Source: Dirofilaria immitis (taxonomy: Eukaryota; Nematoda; Chromadorea; Rhabditida; Onchocercidae). From it: a stretch of DNA of 64,000 nucleotides. The stretch spans positions 5,447,501 to 5,511,500 of the forward strand of contig JAKNDB010000068.1 of assembly GCA_024305405.1 (NCBI GenBank), written 5' to 3'. Positions 1 through 13,805 of this stretch are shown here, piece after piece (within the stretch, counting starts at the first letter, position 1; every line of letters starts with the position of its first letter). The notes beneath the pieces were generated by a model, which ran no database searches, had not been told where the DNA came from, and saw only the letters and a program-made list of their open reading frames with translations. The position numbers were made by a program, and so were the translations under genes.

Positions 1-50
1 TACTGGTTTCATATTCATAGGATAATATGAATATCAAAATAGTCGAGTAA

Positions 51-133
51 TTTAATTCCATTTTATTAATTTAATTCCATTTTATTACATTTATTAATTC
101 CATTTTATTATAATTTAATTCCATTTTATTATA
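51..133. repeat. Short AT-rich tandem repeat
   Basis: A unit resembling TTTAATTCCATTTTATTA occurs four to five times with small spacing changes. It lies beyond the third visible exon of the ARL6 gene, so it is probably in the next intron. No coding signal is seen. Confidence 0.8.
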
Positions 134-235
134 AAATCGAATAATTTAATTTTCAAAAACTTCCATTTTATTAAATATTGCAGATAGTTTTGATAATAAC
201 ATTAGTAAATTTATAAGTTTTAAAATTACTCAAAC

Positions 236-1088
236 CTTTTTCGAACGAATTCTTTATGATCCAACAGTAATCGAAATTCATCGCGAACGACTGCCAACCG
301 TAATCGATCATTACTATCAATTACAAATACTACACCATCTACTTCGCTGTAGTAATTCTCCCATAAATTCCTGTATTTTCCTACAAAAAATAAAAATTAT
401 CACGAATAAAATTTTTACAATTTTAAATATAATTTTTAGATTTCATACTTATAGAAATTTTTAATATAAATCTTAAAAAATTTTGTCAATTCTAAATTCT
501 AAAAGAAATGAAAATTACCTTGACCGGACATATCATATATCAAAAATGTTGTATTGTTGAAAATAAATTTCTCGACTGTACAACCAATTGATGACACAAC
601 CTAGAAAAAGGTTTTTTCCAAGGAAATTAAAAATTTAATCCAAATCTGTGAAATTTATAAATTTCAAGCAATGCATCTCATATTGTTATTTATAAACCAT
701 TTCTTTTTTGATTTCTTTTTAAAATTTTTTTCTAAATAATTAATTTAATTTTGAAAAGCATAACGGAGTCAAATCGTTTTTAATCTCTCATTATTCTGAA
801 TAAATCATTATCACTTAAAATGTGCTAGTTTTCTCTTGTATACTGATGATGTCTTATCAATTGCATCTTTTCCTTTGATATTATTCCATTTCCAAAATGA
901 CTATTAGGTGGATTAAAACTTTTGACAAATTTTTGAAAGGATTAAATAACCTGAGTTACTTGATCATTTTGTGCTTTCATTTGATTGATAATGGTTGATT
1001 TGCCGCTGTTATCTAAGCCAATCATTAGGATATTCACCTGCCTACGTGTAACACCTAAAGCAATCGAAATTTGTGATAACAATCCCAT
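236..1088 (-). CDS. arl-6: ARL6/BBS3-type small GTPase (3' part outside window)
   Basis: This is an Arf-like small GTPase. In other animals ARL6 recruits the BBSome coat for cargo transport into and out of cilia. Three exons are visible: 951-1088, 519-600 and 236-380. The protein starts MGLLSQISIALG, with a glycine after Met as in myristoylated or membrane-associated Arf proteins. The P-loop is GLDNSGKST, the switch-2 motif is DMSGQG followed by KYRNLWENYY, and the stretch VVFVIDSNDRLR matches ARL6 better than other Arls. All three exons join in phase, giving 121 full codons. The last exon ends with a GT donor at 234-235. The NKxD and SAK motifs (about 65 residues in human ARL6) must lie left of position 1. 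No frame problem is seen. The start was chosen because it aligns with the family N-terminus. Confidence 0.9.
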
Positions 1089-4000
1089 TTCGACAATTTT
1101 TACGAACAATTTTGCAATCGGATAATTCTGAAATGTTTTATGAAGTGATTTATTAATTATTTTTTATTATCTTAGCAAATTTAAATTCAGAAATTATGAT
1201 CAAAATATGAATTTTCAGAATCTGTTATTACGGATAAAGTTTAGAATGATTTATTATTGAAAATCATTAAATTACACATAAATTAGTTGTATGTGATAAA
1301 ATAACGATAAAAGATATTATTTATTACAATAATTGTAAATTATCATAGATTATCAAAATGAAAGATGCCGTAGTTGCGTTTATCATATGACACTATAATA
1401 ACATAAGACATCATTTTATCACTTTCACATACTACAAACTTAGGATGAAGTTTCATCTAAATATTGTGCTACAGGATAAATAGAATAAAGTGAGGGAAAA
1501 AGAAAGAGAAAAATAGCCACTAATGGAGATTTAATAATATCGTAAAGTTCAAAGTTCAATATATTCGATATTCTTTGCAATGAAAAGAAGGATTAATTTT
1601 TTTTCCGATATTTCTAATAATTTTTGAGCTTTAAATGTAAATAAAAGTTTAAGAAATGACTAAAGAAACAGAATTCGATTTTAGGAGCATATTTTATCCA
1701 ACAGCTAAAATATTGTCGATTGCTCATGTTTCCATGACAACTTATAATAGAAACGAATCTCGAAATAAGTTATCTAGAGTACCGAAAAAAAAATTGATAG
1801 ATTGAGAGTACATTTTCAAATCATAGTTTACATTTCCGAATTATAATTATAATTTGAGTTTAAAGCAACGATAGAAACCAATAAACATTTTTACTGACAA
1901 AAACATTTGCTAATAATTTAATGAAATTAGTTATAAATCATATTACTGTAAAGATATTACTTGTTAATAATTTCATTTGTGTTTTATAAGATTGTTAACG
2001 ACAAAGAGTTCTATGTGATATTGATAGCTTCAAAAGTTTTTTAAGCCTTCTGAGGTATTTATTAGATGAAAAAACATACATCAGCTGCTAAAATAATTGA
2101 TATTTTCAGCGACAATCTAGAAAATCCTTTACATCAGCATGATCAAACACTTTAATTAATTAAAAAAGTTCCGATTAGCAATTTAATTATCGAATTTCTT
2201 CTAAATTCATTCATAATTTAAGGGATACCTAAATTAGCGGTATTTATAATCAGTCGACTGAAAAATGGTTTGGTTCTTAAGTTAGTTTAAAATACGACTG
2301 AAAATTAAGGACTGAAAAGTCCTATTTTTTTATAATCGGAACATCAAATGAAGAACCGAAAATAATTTCTTTTAAACTTTTAAATAAATTTTAAATTATT
2401 TAATTCTGATATATTGCGCTATCATATTGTAAAATCATATATCAGTTGTTTTGTTATATATCTTCACATAAGTGAAATCCTTTTTTAAATATTATATTTA
2501 TTGATGGACCAGATAGATTGTGCAAACATTAAAAATAATTTGTTTACATTAATGTTTTTAATAAAACATTAATGTAAACAAAATTAAACAAATTAAACTG
2601 TATGAGTAATCAACAGTTATAAATAATTCTTGAAAATGAACAAGAAATTGTTGAAAACTTAAGACTAATAAACTATGCTGAACTTTTCACAATCAAAAAA
2701 TGTACAATTTGTACAACGCTTCGGACCAAAATCTTTTATACTCACCCATTTAATAAAATTCTTGGATGCAATTAAAAGTTTAAACAATAAAAAAGTAAGA
2801 AATGTCCGATAATTAAAATTTAAGTTAACTGTGATAAAATGTTTGTATTTACAGGATCTTTTATCCATATAATAACAGTTGCAACTTGAATGATCAATCA
2901 TATTGATTAGAATTTTAATTAAAATTTTATTATGCAGTGTTCAATGAATATAATTTACAAAACAATAGCACCACTTTGTTTGTTCCTCATTGCTGTTTTT
3001 CTTATTGTTTTTTCGATTTCCAACAAGTTTTCCGAAAATGTGCAGCTTATTTTTTAAGATTCATTAAAAAAAGTGTTGATAGTGATTTATTAAAGAGGGG
3101 AAAATGTTGATAAATTTAGTGAATGATTTACCTTTTCAATTTCAAGATTTTTTCTATAAGTAAGTTATGGTATCTAACAAAATAGAACAGGTAGAAACGT
3201 CATTAGATAAATAAGCATATCTGTTACATGCCATTATTCTCGGTATTCAAGGAATTAAAGAACACGGTGATAAGTGAAATAATAAAAATTTTTGTTTGAA
3301 CATTTTTTATTTGGAAGGCAAAATAACAAATAGATAATTTTAGACTTATACTGAATTTGAAATTGCATTAAAGGAAAAATTATTCACAGTTATCCACTTA
3401 CTCTCAATTTGTTATACTTTTCTATTACCCTTCCGTATAATCTTGAAACACGATTTTAACGTGGCATTTAGTTCTAATTATCGGATTAAGATAAACTAAT
3501 TGACTGATTTATGACTTTTTAACACTTTTTAAACGATTTCTCGTTTTTACCAGTCCTTTTAAATAATAACTTATGAATTTAAATTTTAGGAGGAAAAAAG
3601 ATCTGTGAGAATTTGGGAGTTTAAATTATTTTTAACTAACTGATAGGAATAATCATTAATATATAAAATACATATAAGTGAAAATCATAGATAAAATGAA
3701 ATATAAACCATGTATAATGGTTTAATGAAATGGTTTAATGCATTTAATTGAATATTAATATGAAGTATGATATAACTGAACATAAATAAGATTAGTAAAA
3801 ATTATTAAATAATTAACAACTAATTATATAAAATGAACTGTGATCATTTAATAAAAATTATTTCCACAATATTTCAAATGTTGAAAATGGCTTATACACT
3901 TAATAATTTGCATTCCCACCAATTTCTTACAGTATTGATTAGAGATAAGCAGGCGATCAAGTAAATAAGTCAAAAAATAGACAAACCATTAAACTGGTAG

Positions 4001-5800
4001 ACGAATAAGCTAGGTAAATTAGTGCACAGATAATTAAATGAATAGGTGAATCGATAATATTCCACTTAAATCTATGCATTTCACATTAAAATTTAATTTT
4101 TATTCATTTTCCTCTCTCTTTATAATATTATTGAAAATCCACCGTTGAATATAAATTTATTAACAAAATAATAGAAAAATGACACATTTTTATCACTAAT
4201 AATACATTTGTTTATACATGTGATAATAGAGAACTTAGTTCTTCTGTAATTCATTGAAAATTGATAAACTTTCCGATACACTACAGATTCCTTTGTAAAA
4301 ATCACTCAGATAATTGAAGGAAATGATAAATTAAATCAATATAGTGGCGAGACAAGAGTTCATAATAAAGTCTGTTCAATGTTGAATTTTTTTTTCACAT
4401 ATGGTCAAGCATTGTCTTCGAGAATGAATTGGATCCCTTTAATTCACTTATATCAAATGTATATATCGCATTTTTTTTTGCATCACATCGATTCATTGTC
4501 AAGCATAATTATTTGGATAGATTCAGAAATCTATTGGTAACTGTTTCAAAAAGTACTTTTAGAACGTTTTTTCCATTCAACCATCAAGTTTTGCTAATTG
4601 TCGCATGAAATCTTTTTCTCACCGTAAAATGTTTTTTCTTTCGATGATTATTGATCAGTTTACAAGGCATTCAATTATGGAGTTTTTGCAGTGCTTTACT
4701 TACTCATCCGAAGCAAATATGATAGAAGTTATATTTCTCGGGAATTTCTCGTATACTTGCAATCCTTAATTTACCACTTTAATTTTCAACAACTTTGATC
4801 TTTAATTTCTCATTTTATAAAATTTCTTTGCAAATTACACTTTACATTTTTGGCCAAATACATTATTGCTATAGTAAATTATCGACATTATTTATAAGTT
4901 ATTTTGAACTCAGATAAAAAGAAATAAAACTTGAGTTTTCTCTTTTTCCCTAAATCCAAAAAAATAAATAGCAAGTGATAAATTGCTATCGAAAAAAAAA
5001 TTCCAATATGAACTTTATTAATGCACAAAATCAATGTTACAATCAGATATGATTAACTTATTTAATCATTATATACCACTATATATAGAGAAAACTGGTA
5101 ACTTCGCTTTCCTTCATTTTTTTAGAAACGTTTAAACAACCTTAGTGCTTCATTAGTTAAATTGTACTCTTCATTATTTCTGTGCTTTATCTATTCCAGC
5201 CAAGAATTTAAAGGATTAATGAAGGACATATTTTGAATACATACTTAGATAAAACGAATCCCGCTTATTTCTTTCTCCTGGTTACTGCGGAGCGCGAAAA
5301 TCTAGGATGAAGATGGACTGAAAAGCTACATCTTTCGAAAATATTAATTAACGCTAAATAAATTAATAAAAAAATAAAATGAGTCATACAAAGTGTAAAT
5401 AGATGTAATGACCCATAAAACTAATTGGATATTCCTTAGGGTTATTTTTATCCGTTTTTATATGTTTGCTTTGTTATCACGATCTGACTAAATTCATATC
5501 ATTTCTCTTATGGCTGAGAAAACTAATTGACTTGCATAATCCTTTATCTGATAACTAATCTTATTACAGTCTTTAACTGTAAACAGATTCCTTATAGTTT
5601 TTTGTCATCTAAATGAACATCTATTGAAATATTTGTAAACCAAATATTTTTTTCTGTGCTAAATCTGCTATTTTTTGATAAGAAATCCGATAATAAAAAA
5701 TAAACTGACAACAGCATCGATATTTAAACTTCTAAAACTGACAAAAATAATGTCCCTCATTTTCCTATTCTTTTTCACGACATACCCTGAGAATGATTTT
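1089..5800. other. Intergenic, no gene recognised
   Basis: This AT-rich stretch lies between ARL6 and the PNPO gene, both on the minus strand. It should hold the ARL6 promoter at its left end and the PNPO 3' flank at its right end. An open frame at 2665-2901 (minus) shows no family resemblance and I do not call it. A perfect hairpin is listed separately. Confidence 0.6.
2539..2582. repeat. Perfect 20-bp inverted repeat (hairpin)
   Basis: Arms 2539-2558 and 2563-2582 are exact reverse complements (TTTGTTTACATTAATGTTTT) around a four-base TAAT loop. The stem is AT-rich. It is too short and symmetric to call a microRNA precursor without expression data. Confidence 0.85.
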
Positions 5801-7862
5801 TTATGGTGAAAGACGCTTAATTAACCACTCAGTTCCATTTGCTTTTTTCAAATGAAATACGATCGTGTATCCGATCAGATTGACCTTGCCAAAATTCGAA
5901 ATAGTCTGGACGCAATCTATAACCACCCCTATAACCATCGTCGATTATTCTTATTATTATAGTAATGAACTTAAACAGTATTGCCTTTTCATTGAGATCT
6001 TCTACAGTTAAATGGACTAATTATGTTGATTTCTAATAAAACATTAAATATCCTTACCAGTCTTGCGGTTTAGTAACTGTTTTTTCACCCTTTTCAACAA
6101 CAAGTTTCTCGAGCTCCTTTTTTATCCTCCAAATACTATAAAAAGTAAACATTGATCTATTGAAATAAAACCAAGTAAAACTCATTTAAGCAAAAATTAA
6201 CAAATTACTTTAAATTGAATCAAATTTACGACGATTTCAAAATTCTGAAAGTCTTTTCTCAAATCAGAATAGTCAAACAGAATGTCACGAATTTGCTTAC
6301 AAACAGATGGAAAAGATAATTTGAAAGGGAAGTGATTATTTGAATGTTAACTTACTCTATTCATTCTATTGCACTCTTTAGATGTAAATATATTATTTAT
6401 CAAGTAAATGAATTAATTTAACAAATTTCATTTCTCCTCAAACAAATTTTAGTATTAATAAATTTCCAGATATTCTGAATTGCGTATTTTGTATCATAGT
6501 TTAAAGGAATGGAAAATAAAATTTTGTTTTCATATTCTTTAATAGTAATCCACACCACTGATGAATGACTTAACAAATGAAGAATGTCTATAAAAAAAGG
6601 ATCTAACTTGTCTGCTTGGAATGACTTGGCTTTGTTCGCTGAGTTTTGAACCAATACGACTTTGCAATGGTCGTAAATACCAGTAAGTTTCTGCTGCCTC
6701 AACAGGTAATTTCTCTATTTTACCCTCAATTCGAATCTTAAATTTATTATTTTAAAAACTATTACGAAACATAACACAATTTCGATAATTCTAAATTTAC
6801 AATTTAGGCAATAATAACAATTATTAAATAAATAGATAGCAAGTCATTAAAACTGTTTAGTCATTCAATGTAGCACGGCAGACATGTTACAAACATGTTG
6901 AAAAAGATCACCATTCAGAAACTAATAATACTCCGAACAATCCTACTCAGTATCTATTTTTTTAACAGTGAAAAGAGTTCTCGAAAAATAAAATTATTTA
7001 CTTGTCTATCAACATGAGGCCAGTAAAATAACATGCAAGCATAAGGATTTTCACTGATTTGCATCCCTTTGGCACTATTAAAATGTGTATAGAAGCACAG
7101 ACCTTCTCTATCATATTCTTTCATTAAAACCATCCGTGATTTAGGTCTATTATTGATTACCTACAAAACTGATTAAGTTTTCTTTTATGATATAATTAAA
7201 ACATTATGAAACATAACGGAATATATTTTTGTTATTGAGAGAAACAAATTTAAAAAGCTTCGAATTCAGAAGAAGTTCGCAGTCAAAAAAGTAATAAGCT
7301 AAAAAATATTTTATGATTCAAAAAGTAGTCAACAAATATCTTACAATTTAAAAGCGGACAATGGAAACTGCCTTACAGTTGAAAGACAAACAGCATTAAC
7401 TTCTTCGAATGTCATATCCGTATTCCCTGCAGCGTTTTTGAACCATTTATCAAAAACTTCAAACGGATTTTTCGACGGCAAATTTTCCTCCAGCAGAAGC
7501 GGTTCTTCTTTATTATGATATGGCTTTCGTAAATCTGAGGTAGAATGAATTAGCAACTGAAATTAAGGCAATTAAATTAATATATTTATTTAAAACATAA
7601 CATATAACTGCAAAATTTTTCGGGAATCAAAGTTAATGTGTGATATTGTTAAACTTTTGAAATGTTTAATGGTAAGACGAATTATCCCCGACTAAAGAAT
7701 GACGTGTAATGTCAAAATCAGAAAATTATATAAAAACTACTTAAAAGATTTTGAAATTTACGAACTGCTAAGAATATAAGACCTCGAGTTTTTTAAAATT
7801 GAAACGCCGAAGTTACCTTTAACATCGATACCAAATTCCTCGAAATTTTCTTCCGACATCAT
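5801..7862 (-). CDS. PNPO: Pyridoxamine/pyridoxine 5'-phosphate oxidase (PNPO)
   Basis: This FMN enzyme oxidises pyridoxine- or pyridoxamine-5'-phosphate to pyridoxal phosphate in vitamin B6 salvage. Six exons are seen: 7817-7862, 7377-7534, 7002-7160, 6608-6736, 6058-6135 and 5801-5928. Family blocks in order are [16 protein letters not shown]-like [74 protein letters not shown] and the C-terminal EWLIKRLSP. Two A6 runs (on the coding strand; 6118-6123 and 5843-5848) break the frame. Either one base fewer or two more at each restores it and satisfies both flanking intron phases. Two more gives the same spacing as human PNPO around YL..KK.ELE. The corrected protein is about 231 residues, against 261 in human. 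The start used is [11 protein letters not shown]; an in-frame upstream ATG at 8018 would add 52 residues including a hydrophobic stretch. A sequencing error is more likely than a pseudogene because all other positions are conserved. Confidence 0.92.
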
Positions 7863-10800
7863 TGTCTTGAACCAAATTTTATGAAATGTCGTTTTTGTCA
7901 AATCACTGAGAACAACAGCAGATGGTACTATAATCTGGAAACGATGAAGAAGTGGAAATTTGCAAAAGTAATTTAGCAACAATGGTCCTTGAATTGGCAT
8001 GGCTAAAATGAATGCCATTCATACTTTAAATGCGACTTCAGTAGTTTGCTCCATTAATATAGTAGAGAAAGTTTTTAAACAAAATTTTTCATTTTACATC
8101 GCTTTCTTTTCATTTTTCTTTCGTTTTTGTCCAAAATATTTAAGTTCATTTTTTCTTATTTATTTAAATATTTCTTACACATATTTAAGTTCATTTTTCT
8201 TATTTAAAAAATATTTCTTGCAATGACAAACTTAAAAGAAAGTTAAATTATTTTTGGATTTATTGAAAGAAGAAAGATAAGGCATGCGCATCTTATAAAT
8301 ATGAATACATGTTTATATATACATAAAAGACGCAAATAAACACATGACATATCAGAAATACAAAAAAAAAATGCATTCAATTATTCTTCTGTGAAATAGT
8401 GACAAAAGGACGAACACATACATTCGAAGAAAGTGATTTTGACAATCAATGGTTTAATGATTAATTGGTTTTGGTTTTAATCAACTGCTTCATTTCATCA
8501 TGGAGTGCAACTATGCCTTGAAATTACTGAGTCTCAACATATAGCCAAATTTTATTTTTCTTGCAAAAATTGGTTATGATATTATAAGTAACGTTTATTA
8601 TATAATTATAACATATATATAATTTTATTAAAATTATATGTTTTCCATTCAGTTGCATATTTTTTATTCAGTTATATGTTTTCCATGTATTTTTATCATG
8701 TATATTACGCGTAAATAATTATACATCGCTCTCAATGATGTTCAACTTTTTATGTTAATTACAGAAATCGATAGATCATCGAAATCGTGATATAACGCTT
8801 CTCTCTTAAAATATATTATTTGGAAAAATTGAATCAATGCATACTTAATTGGATGATTAATCTTTTTAGAATTTAGCTCTTACTTCTTGATTTTAAAATT
8901 CTTCAGTGAACATTTTGCTCAATTTTGAAAATTAAATTTCAAATTGAGAATATTTTTTATTTCCAGATGATATTCTGATAATAACAGATCACTATTATCT
9001 TTTCAAAATATGAATGATCTATTATTATCAGAATATTTTGTGCAGAAGGTTTGATGGTGAAAATAACGAAATTTGAAAAGAAAATTATAACGCATACATT
9101 TTCGAATTAAATCAGCGAGAAGTTAGAAAAAGCAACATGTTAAAATTGAAAACAGAAAAATCGACAAATTAACGAAATAATAAATAAATTTAGGATAATT
9201 CTAATTTCTCTTAGGTTACTATCATTGGTACTTTGTTTTATTTTCGAGACTATGTTAAATAAAAATCATGAAGAGACAAGAAAACATTTAATTCGTATAG
9301 ACTGAGTCAAGTTGCCGAGTAAAACTGATTAAATTGATGGAAATAGTCAAGTGATGAAAAATTCCGAATTAAGCTGAAATCGGTTAACTTCTGCTTATCA
9401 TTACCCAGGCGAAAACGCAACTTCTTAAAAAAAATGTTGAAAATAACTTTAGACTATGAGACAGACACGTTCAGAATCCATTTTCTTATTCTTATTGTTA
9501 AATGGGAAGCATCCTTCACAAAATATTCATATTCTAGTAACAGAATTTACATATTCTAGTAATAAAATTCTAGTAACGGAATTTCATCTTTTCTGGAATA
9601 CATCGGATGTATTCTTATAAAAATTCATCGCTGAAGCAGATGGTTCTGAAAATGGTTTTGAATGACTTTCGAATTCATCAATCGATCATTTAAGGTAGAG
9701 ATAGATGGAAGCAAACATTTTGAAACGTCGCTTATACAGATGAATAAGAAGAATGTTTGTTCATCATTATTAAACATATAATCAATCTCGAAGCGATTTC
9801 TACTAAAGATATTGCATTGAGTGATATTTCGATGAATTTAAAATATATTTCAAAACGTTCAAGAAGTGATCGGATACGGTTTGCTATTCATCTAATTAGA
9901 TTCTCGAAACTTTATTTAAAAAAGGATGCAAAACGAGTATCGCATATATAGGATAGGATTACATATAAAAATCAGCAATGGATGAATAATAGGCCGTATC
10001 CGACCAATCGGTAATAGCTTATAATTCTCATTAATTCCGCATAAATAATATAAAAACTAAAGCATTTAAATGGAAATAATATACTTTTTCACTTATAGAG
10101 GATATCATTTTGAAGAATTAATTCATTGAATTAAGACTGGAATGTACATTTATTAGAATTAATTCATTGAATTTCTTAAATCGACTATTACATACGTTGA
10201 ACCCAGGTACTTCTCAGCATCCATTGAGTTAAAAAATATAAATAAAAAAAAACTAACTTTGGCCAATTCGGATGCTGACAGTCATAAAATAGCCAGCTGA
10301 ATACCAAGTATCTCCTTGGAATATTGTGAAATTTAAAAAGATGTTATAAATCACAAAAATTAAATCTTTCGAACCTGAATATCTCCTCACAATTTATTGG
10401 TTTCACCAATTCTTTTGCGAAATAGGATGCGATTATGAGGTTTTCGAGGAAGTATAACCCACAAAGATCAAAACAGATATAAACAATAATGAATTGGAAA
10501 AAGAAAGTTAAAAAGTCCATAAATTGACTTGTGACTGATAAATTAACTAATCATAACTACAGAGATTATGGCAATGATTTCGCTAAATTTCAATTTGCAA
10601 TTCAGATTAAATAAATGAAATTAGACTAAATAAATAATAAGAATGAAAAACGAATCAAATATTGATGTTAGGAATTTTTCAATCAGCTCTTTCTTACCGT
10701 GTCTCATAATCAAAAAACGGAAATATAGTTAATTTATTTGATTAAATTAAATGCGAAACTAATGTTGCAATTTTATTTAAGTAACAACATGGTGGAATTC

Positions 10801-13800
10801 AATGAAATCATTTATGAATACGGTATGATGGATAAATTTTATGATTGTTATGTGGGATTATTTGCAAACATATGAGAGGAGATGCCGAATGTTCGGCAGC
10901 GTGGGATTATTGTAATCGTCAAATAAAAGAAAAGTATCAAATTGCAATTTTGAAACTAAAATAGGTTAAGTCTGCGTGATCTAATTTTAGTTAAAATTTT
11001 TTTTTGATGATTGGTGATTTTTAAAAACATTGGTTAATGCTTTTCGGAAATTCGATCTTCAAGTAGCGAAATAATTGAAAAGCTTTCGAAATAAAATAGA
11101 ATAAAGATATGTGTTGAAAATTTTTTGATTCATAGAATGTTATGAGAGATATGCATCAAGAGAGTCTCCGTGAAAACAAGCAAATACACTAAATTAGTCA
11201 ACTAATTGTAAAGGTCAAATTTCTGAATAAAAAATTACCGTCGCAAAATTTTCAGATTTGTTGCAATTAAAAGGATTCTGTTGTTACTATGTTGAAAAAA
11301 ATTTGTTGCTCAGTTGTACCACCTATTGTACCATTTGTAATAATTGGCAGTTTTATCCGTTCAATCAATATTTTGCTCGCTTATTTGAAACGATTTACCA
11401 AAGAGATAAGCTAAAGTTCAAAAACTAATCTCAAATTAACCTTTTCTTTTATTAAAAGAAGTCTGCATAGTTGAAAATAAATGAAAAATTAGCAATAAGT
11501 TGACGAATTGGATGGAATAAACCAACGTTCAAGCATGAAGTAAATCGCTATTGTTGAAAGTTGCCAAACATTCCCGTGTTATCTCCAATATCGGATAAGC
11601 ACGCATTATGACAAATCTCCCCAAGTTTCATCGAACCCGTCATTATTTGTTTCGTTTAAATCATTTAATTCCACAAATTCCAATTAATAAGATGGCATAA
11701 ATCTTCAAATTTACTTGAAGGAATCATAGGAACTGGTGAACAATTGGTTGCACCGAAATAAAGAATTCCCTCTATTTTCGAAAATTCTTAAGATTATTAG
11801 CTTATTTGTAAATTTATACCTTATTTTTAGATTATTACGTTTAAAATAAAAATCTTCGCATTCTGAATCAGAATCACTAGATTATTGCGACAATTTAAAA
11901 AAGCAGATAATTTGAAAGCGACAAAGCATAAACTAAGTTCTAAAGTTTCTATTTATTTAAAGAATTTGAAGGCCTTAATTGCGAATAATTGCAATGTCGC
12001 TTACTGACTATAGCATCCTTCTCCGTTGAAATTGTCGAAACGTAGTTTTTAACCAACCAATGACATTCCCTTACTATATATTCCTTTTTCAAACTACAGA
12101 ATGCATTTTAATTTATGCTACAAATCATTAGTCAGATCATTTTATTTAGTTCTTACCGACTTGGATTATTTCCAGTGGTATCCATGAATTTCATTTAACA
12201 CTTGAGTATCTTGAAAATTAAAAAATTAAATTATAATAAGACTGGTCCGTTGTAATGTTCATAAATTTTTCATTATAACAATTAAATCTTCAACAAGAAA
12301 AATTTCAAAAACTCAAGTGCTATGACATTTCTTTCAGTCATAATGCCTTACCTCATTCGTAACAATATCTTTAAAAACTTTTTTGTTTTTAAAAATCTCC
12401 CTAAAAAAGATGATTAAATCTTCAACTCATTAACAGTAATAATAATGAAGAAATAGAAACACTACACTCTGCATTTCGTTCTATTTTCTTACTTTGTATA
12501 TTGAACTCGAATAAATATTCATTAAATTATTCAAATAGGTACATATATAGGCGAGCTTTAGGAATTTAATACATGCAAATATAATGAACGATTAGGCAAG
12601 AATGATTATAGAATTTGAAAGAAATAAAAAGAGATTGAGATCTGCCTGTAAAATAACAGATAAGACTTGTTAGAACAATTTAGGAAATTCATATTCCTAA
12701 TACCTTGCGGAAAAATTATTTGATGGGACCCTATTACCAACATTTTTAATGTTGAACGGCATAAAGAAAAAAATATGCATAGAAAAGGTAATCTAACATC
12801 TGATATAAATTCGTTTTCTAGAGATATTGTTCCGGTAAAGACATATTAAAAGTGATTTGAGACATATGCATTTCGATAAAAAGAACCATTTTTCGAACAC
12901 CAATCTCAAACAGAGTAAACTGCAAAAAATGCAATGCTTTAAATCATAAAACAATAATAATAATATACATAAAGCTCTTTTGAGAGACAGAAATGCAATG
13001 AATAATTAACAGAGAATCTCCATATTAATGCAGAAAAGAAAGGACTGAAATCTCAAGAAAACAACTGATTAAATAAGTCGGAAATCGCGAGTTCTAAGAA
13101 TTATTATTTACGAATATATTCTGGAACTTGTCATTATACCTATTTTATCTCAATATCGTTATATAAGCGTGTTCTCTTCACCTATAGTAATCATTAAGCA
13201 TTCTTATTTAAATTAAAATTTTAGGATACCGATAAACAATAAATTATTGATTGATATGTAAATCAGTTAGGTCGCCGACAATTTGCAAATTTTGTCAAAT
13301 AAATTTTCCATTCAGTTAGTCAAATAAATTATCTACTATTCATTTATATTATCAGTAAATCCATCTGTATTAACCGACAAAGAATTAAAACTATTAAGTT
13401 CATCTCTATAAACCATTAGATAAATTTTTCAACATACTCATAAATAAATAAATCAACTGTAATCACATACGATTTTTCTCAAGAATATTCTCTCGGCCTG
13501 CTTCTTATTGTTCAATTCATGAAACTGAATTTCAAATTTTCTAATCGGAAAGAAAAACAAATAAATGCATAGCCCAAACAGAAAACTTCGTACAAGAAAA
13601 ACCGATAATTGCAATAAAATTTCAGTTAACTACTGAAAATTTTGAAATTTTGCGACACATTTGTAAAAGTCTTACCGACCCGTTAGTTTGTAAAAGGCCA
13701 AAAATATTATGTTATCAGCTAAATATTATTATACATACAATGCAATATGAATATATTAACTTCAGAATCCATCTATTAAAAATAAAAATTTATCGAAGCA

Positions 13801-13805
13801 AAACA
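7863..13805. other. Intergenic, no gene recognised
   Basis: About 5.9 kb between PNPO and the 3' end of the MADF gene. An open frame at 9757-9951 (plus) has no recognisable motif and no convincing splice sites. A short direct repeat (AATTAATTCATTGAATT) occurs near 10117 and 10158. Otherwise I see only AT-rich sequence. Confidence 0.6.

Noticed and set aside
2665..2901. 78-residue open frame (minus) with several cysteines
   Set aside because: No recognisable family, no supporting neighbouring exons; AT-rich chance frame is likely.
5801..7862. PNPO as a pseudogene
   Set aside because: The only defects are two homopolymer indels; splice sites and all family motifs including the C-terminal RLSP are intact.
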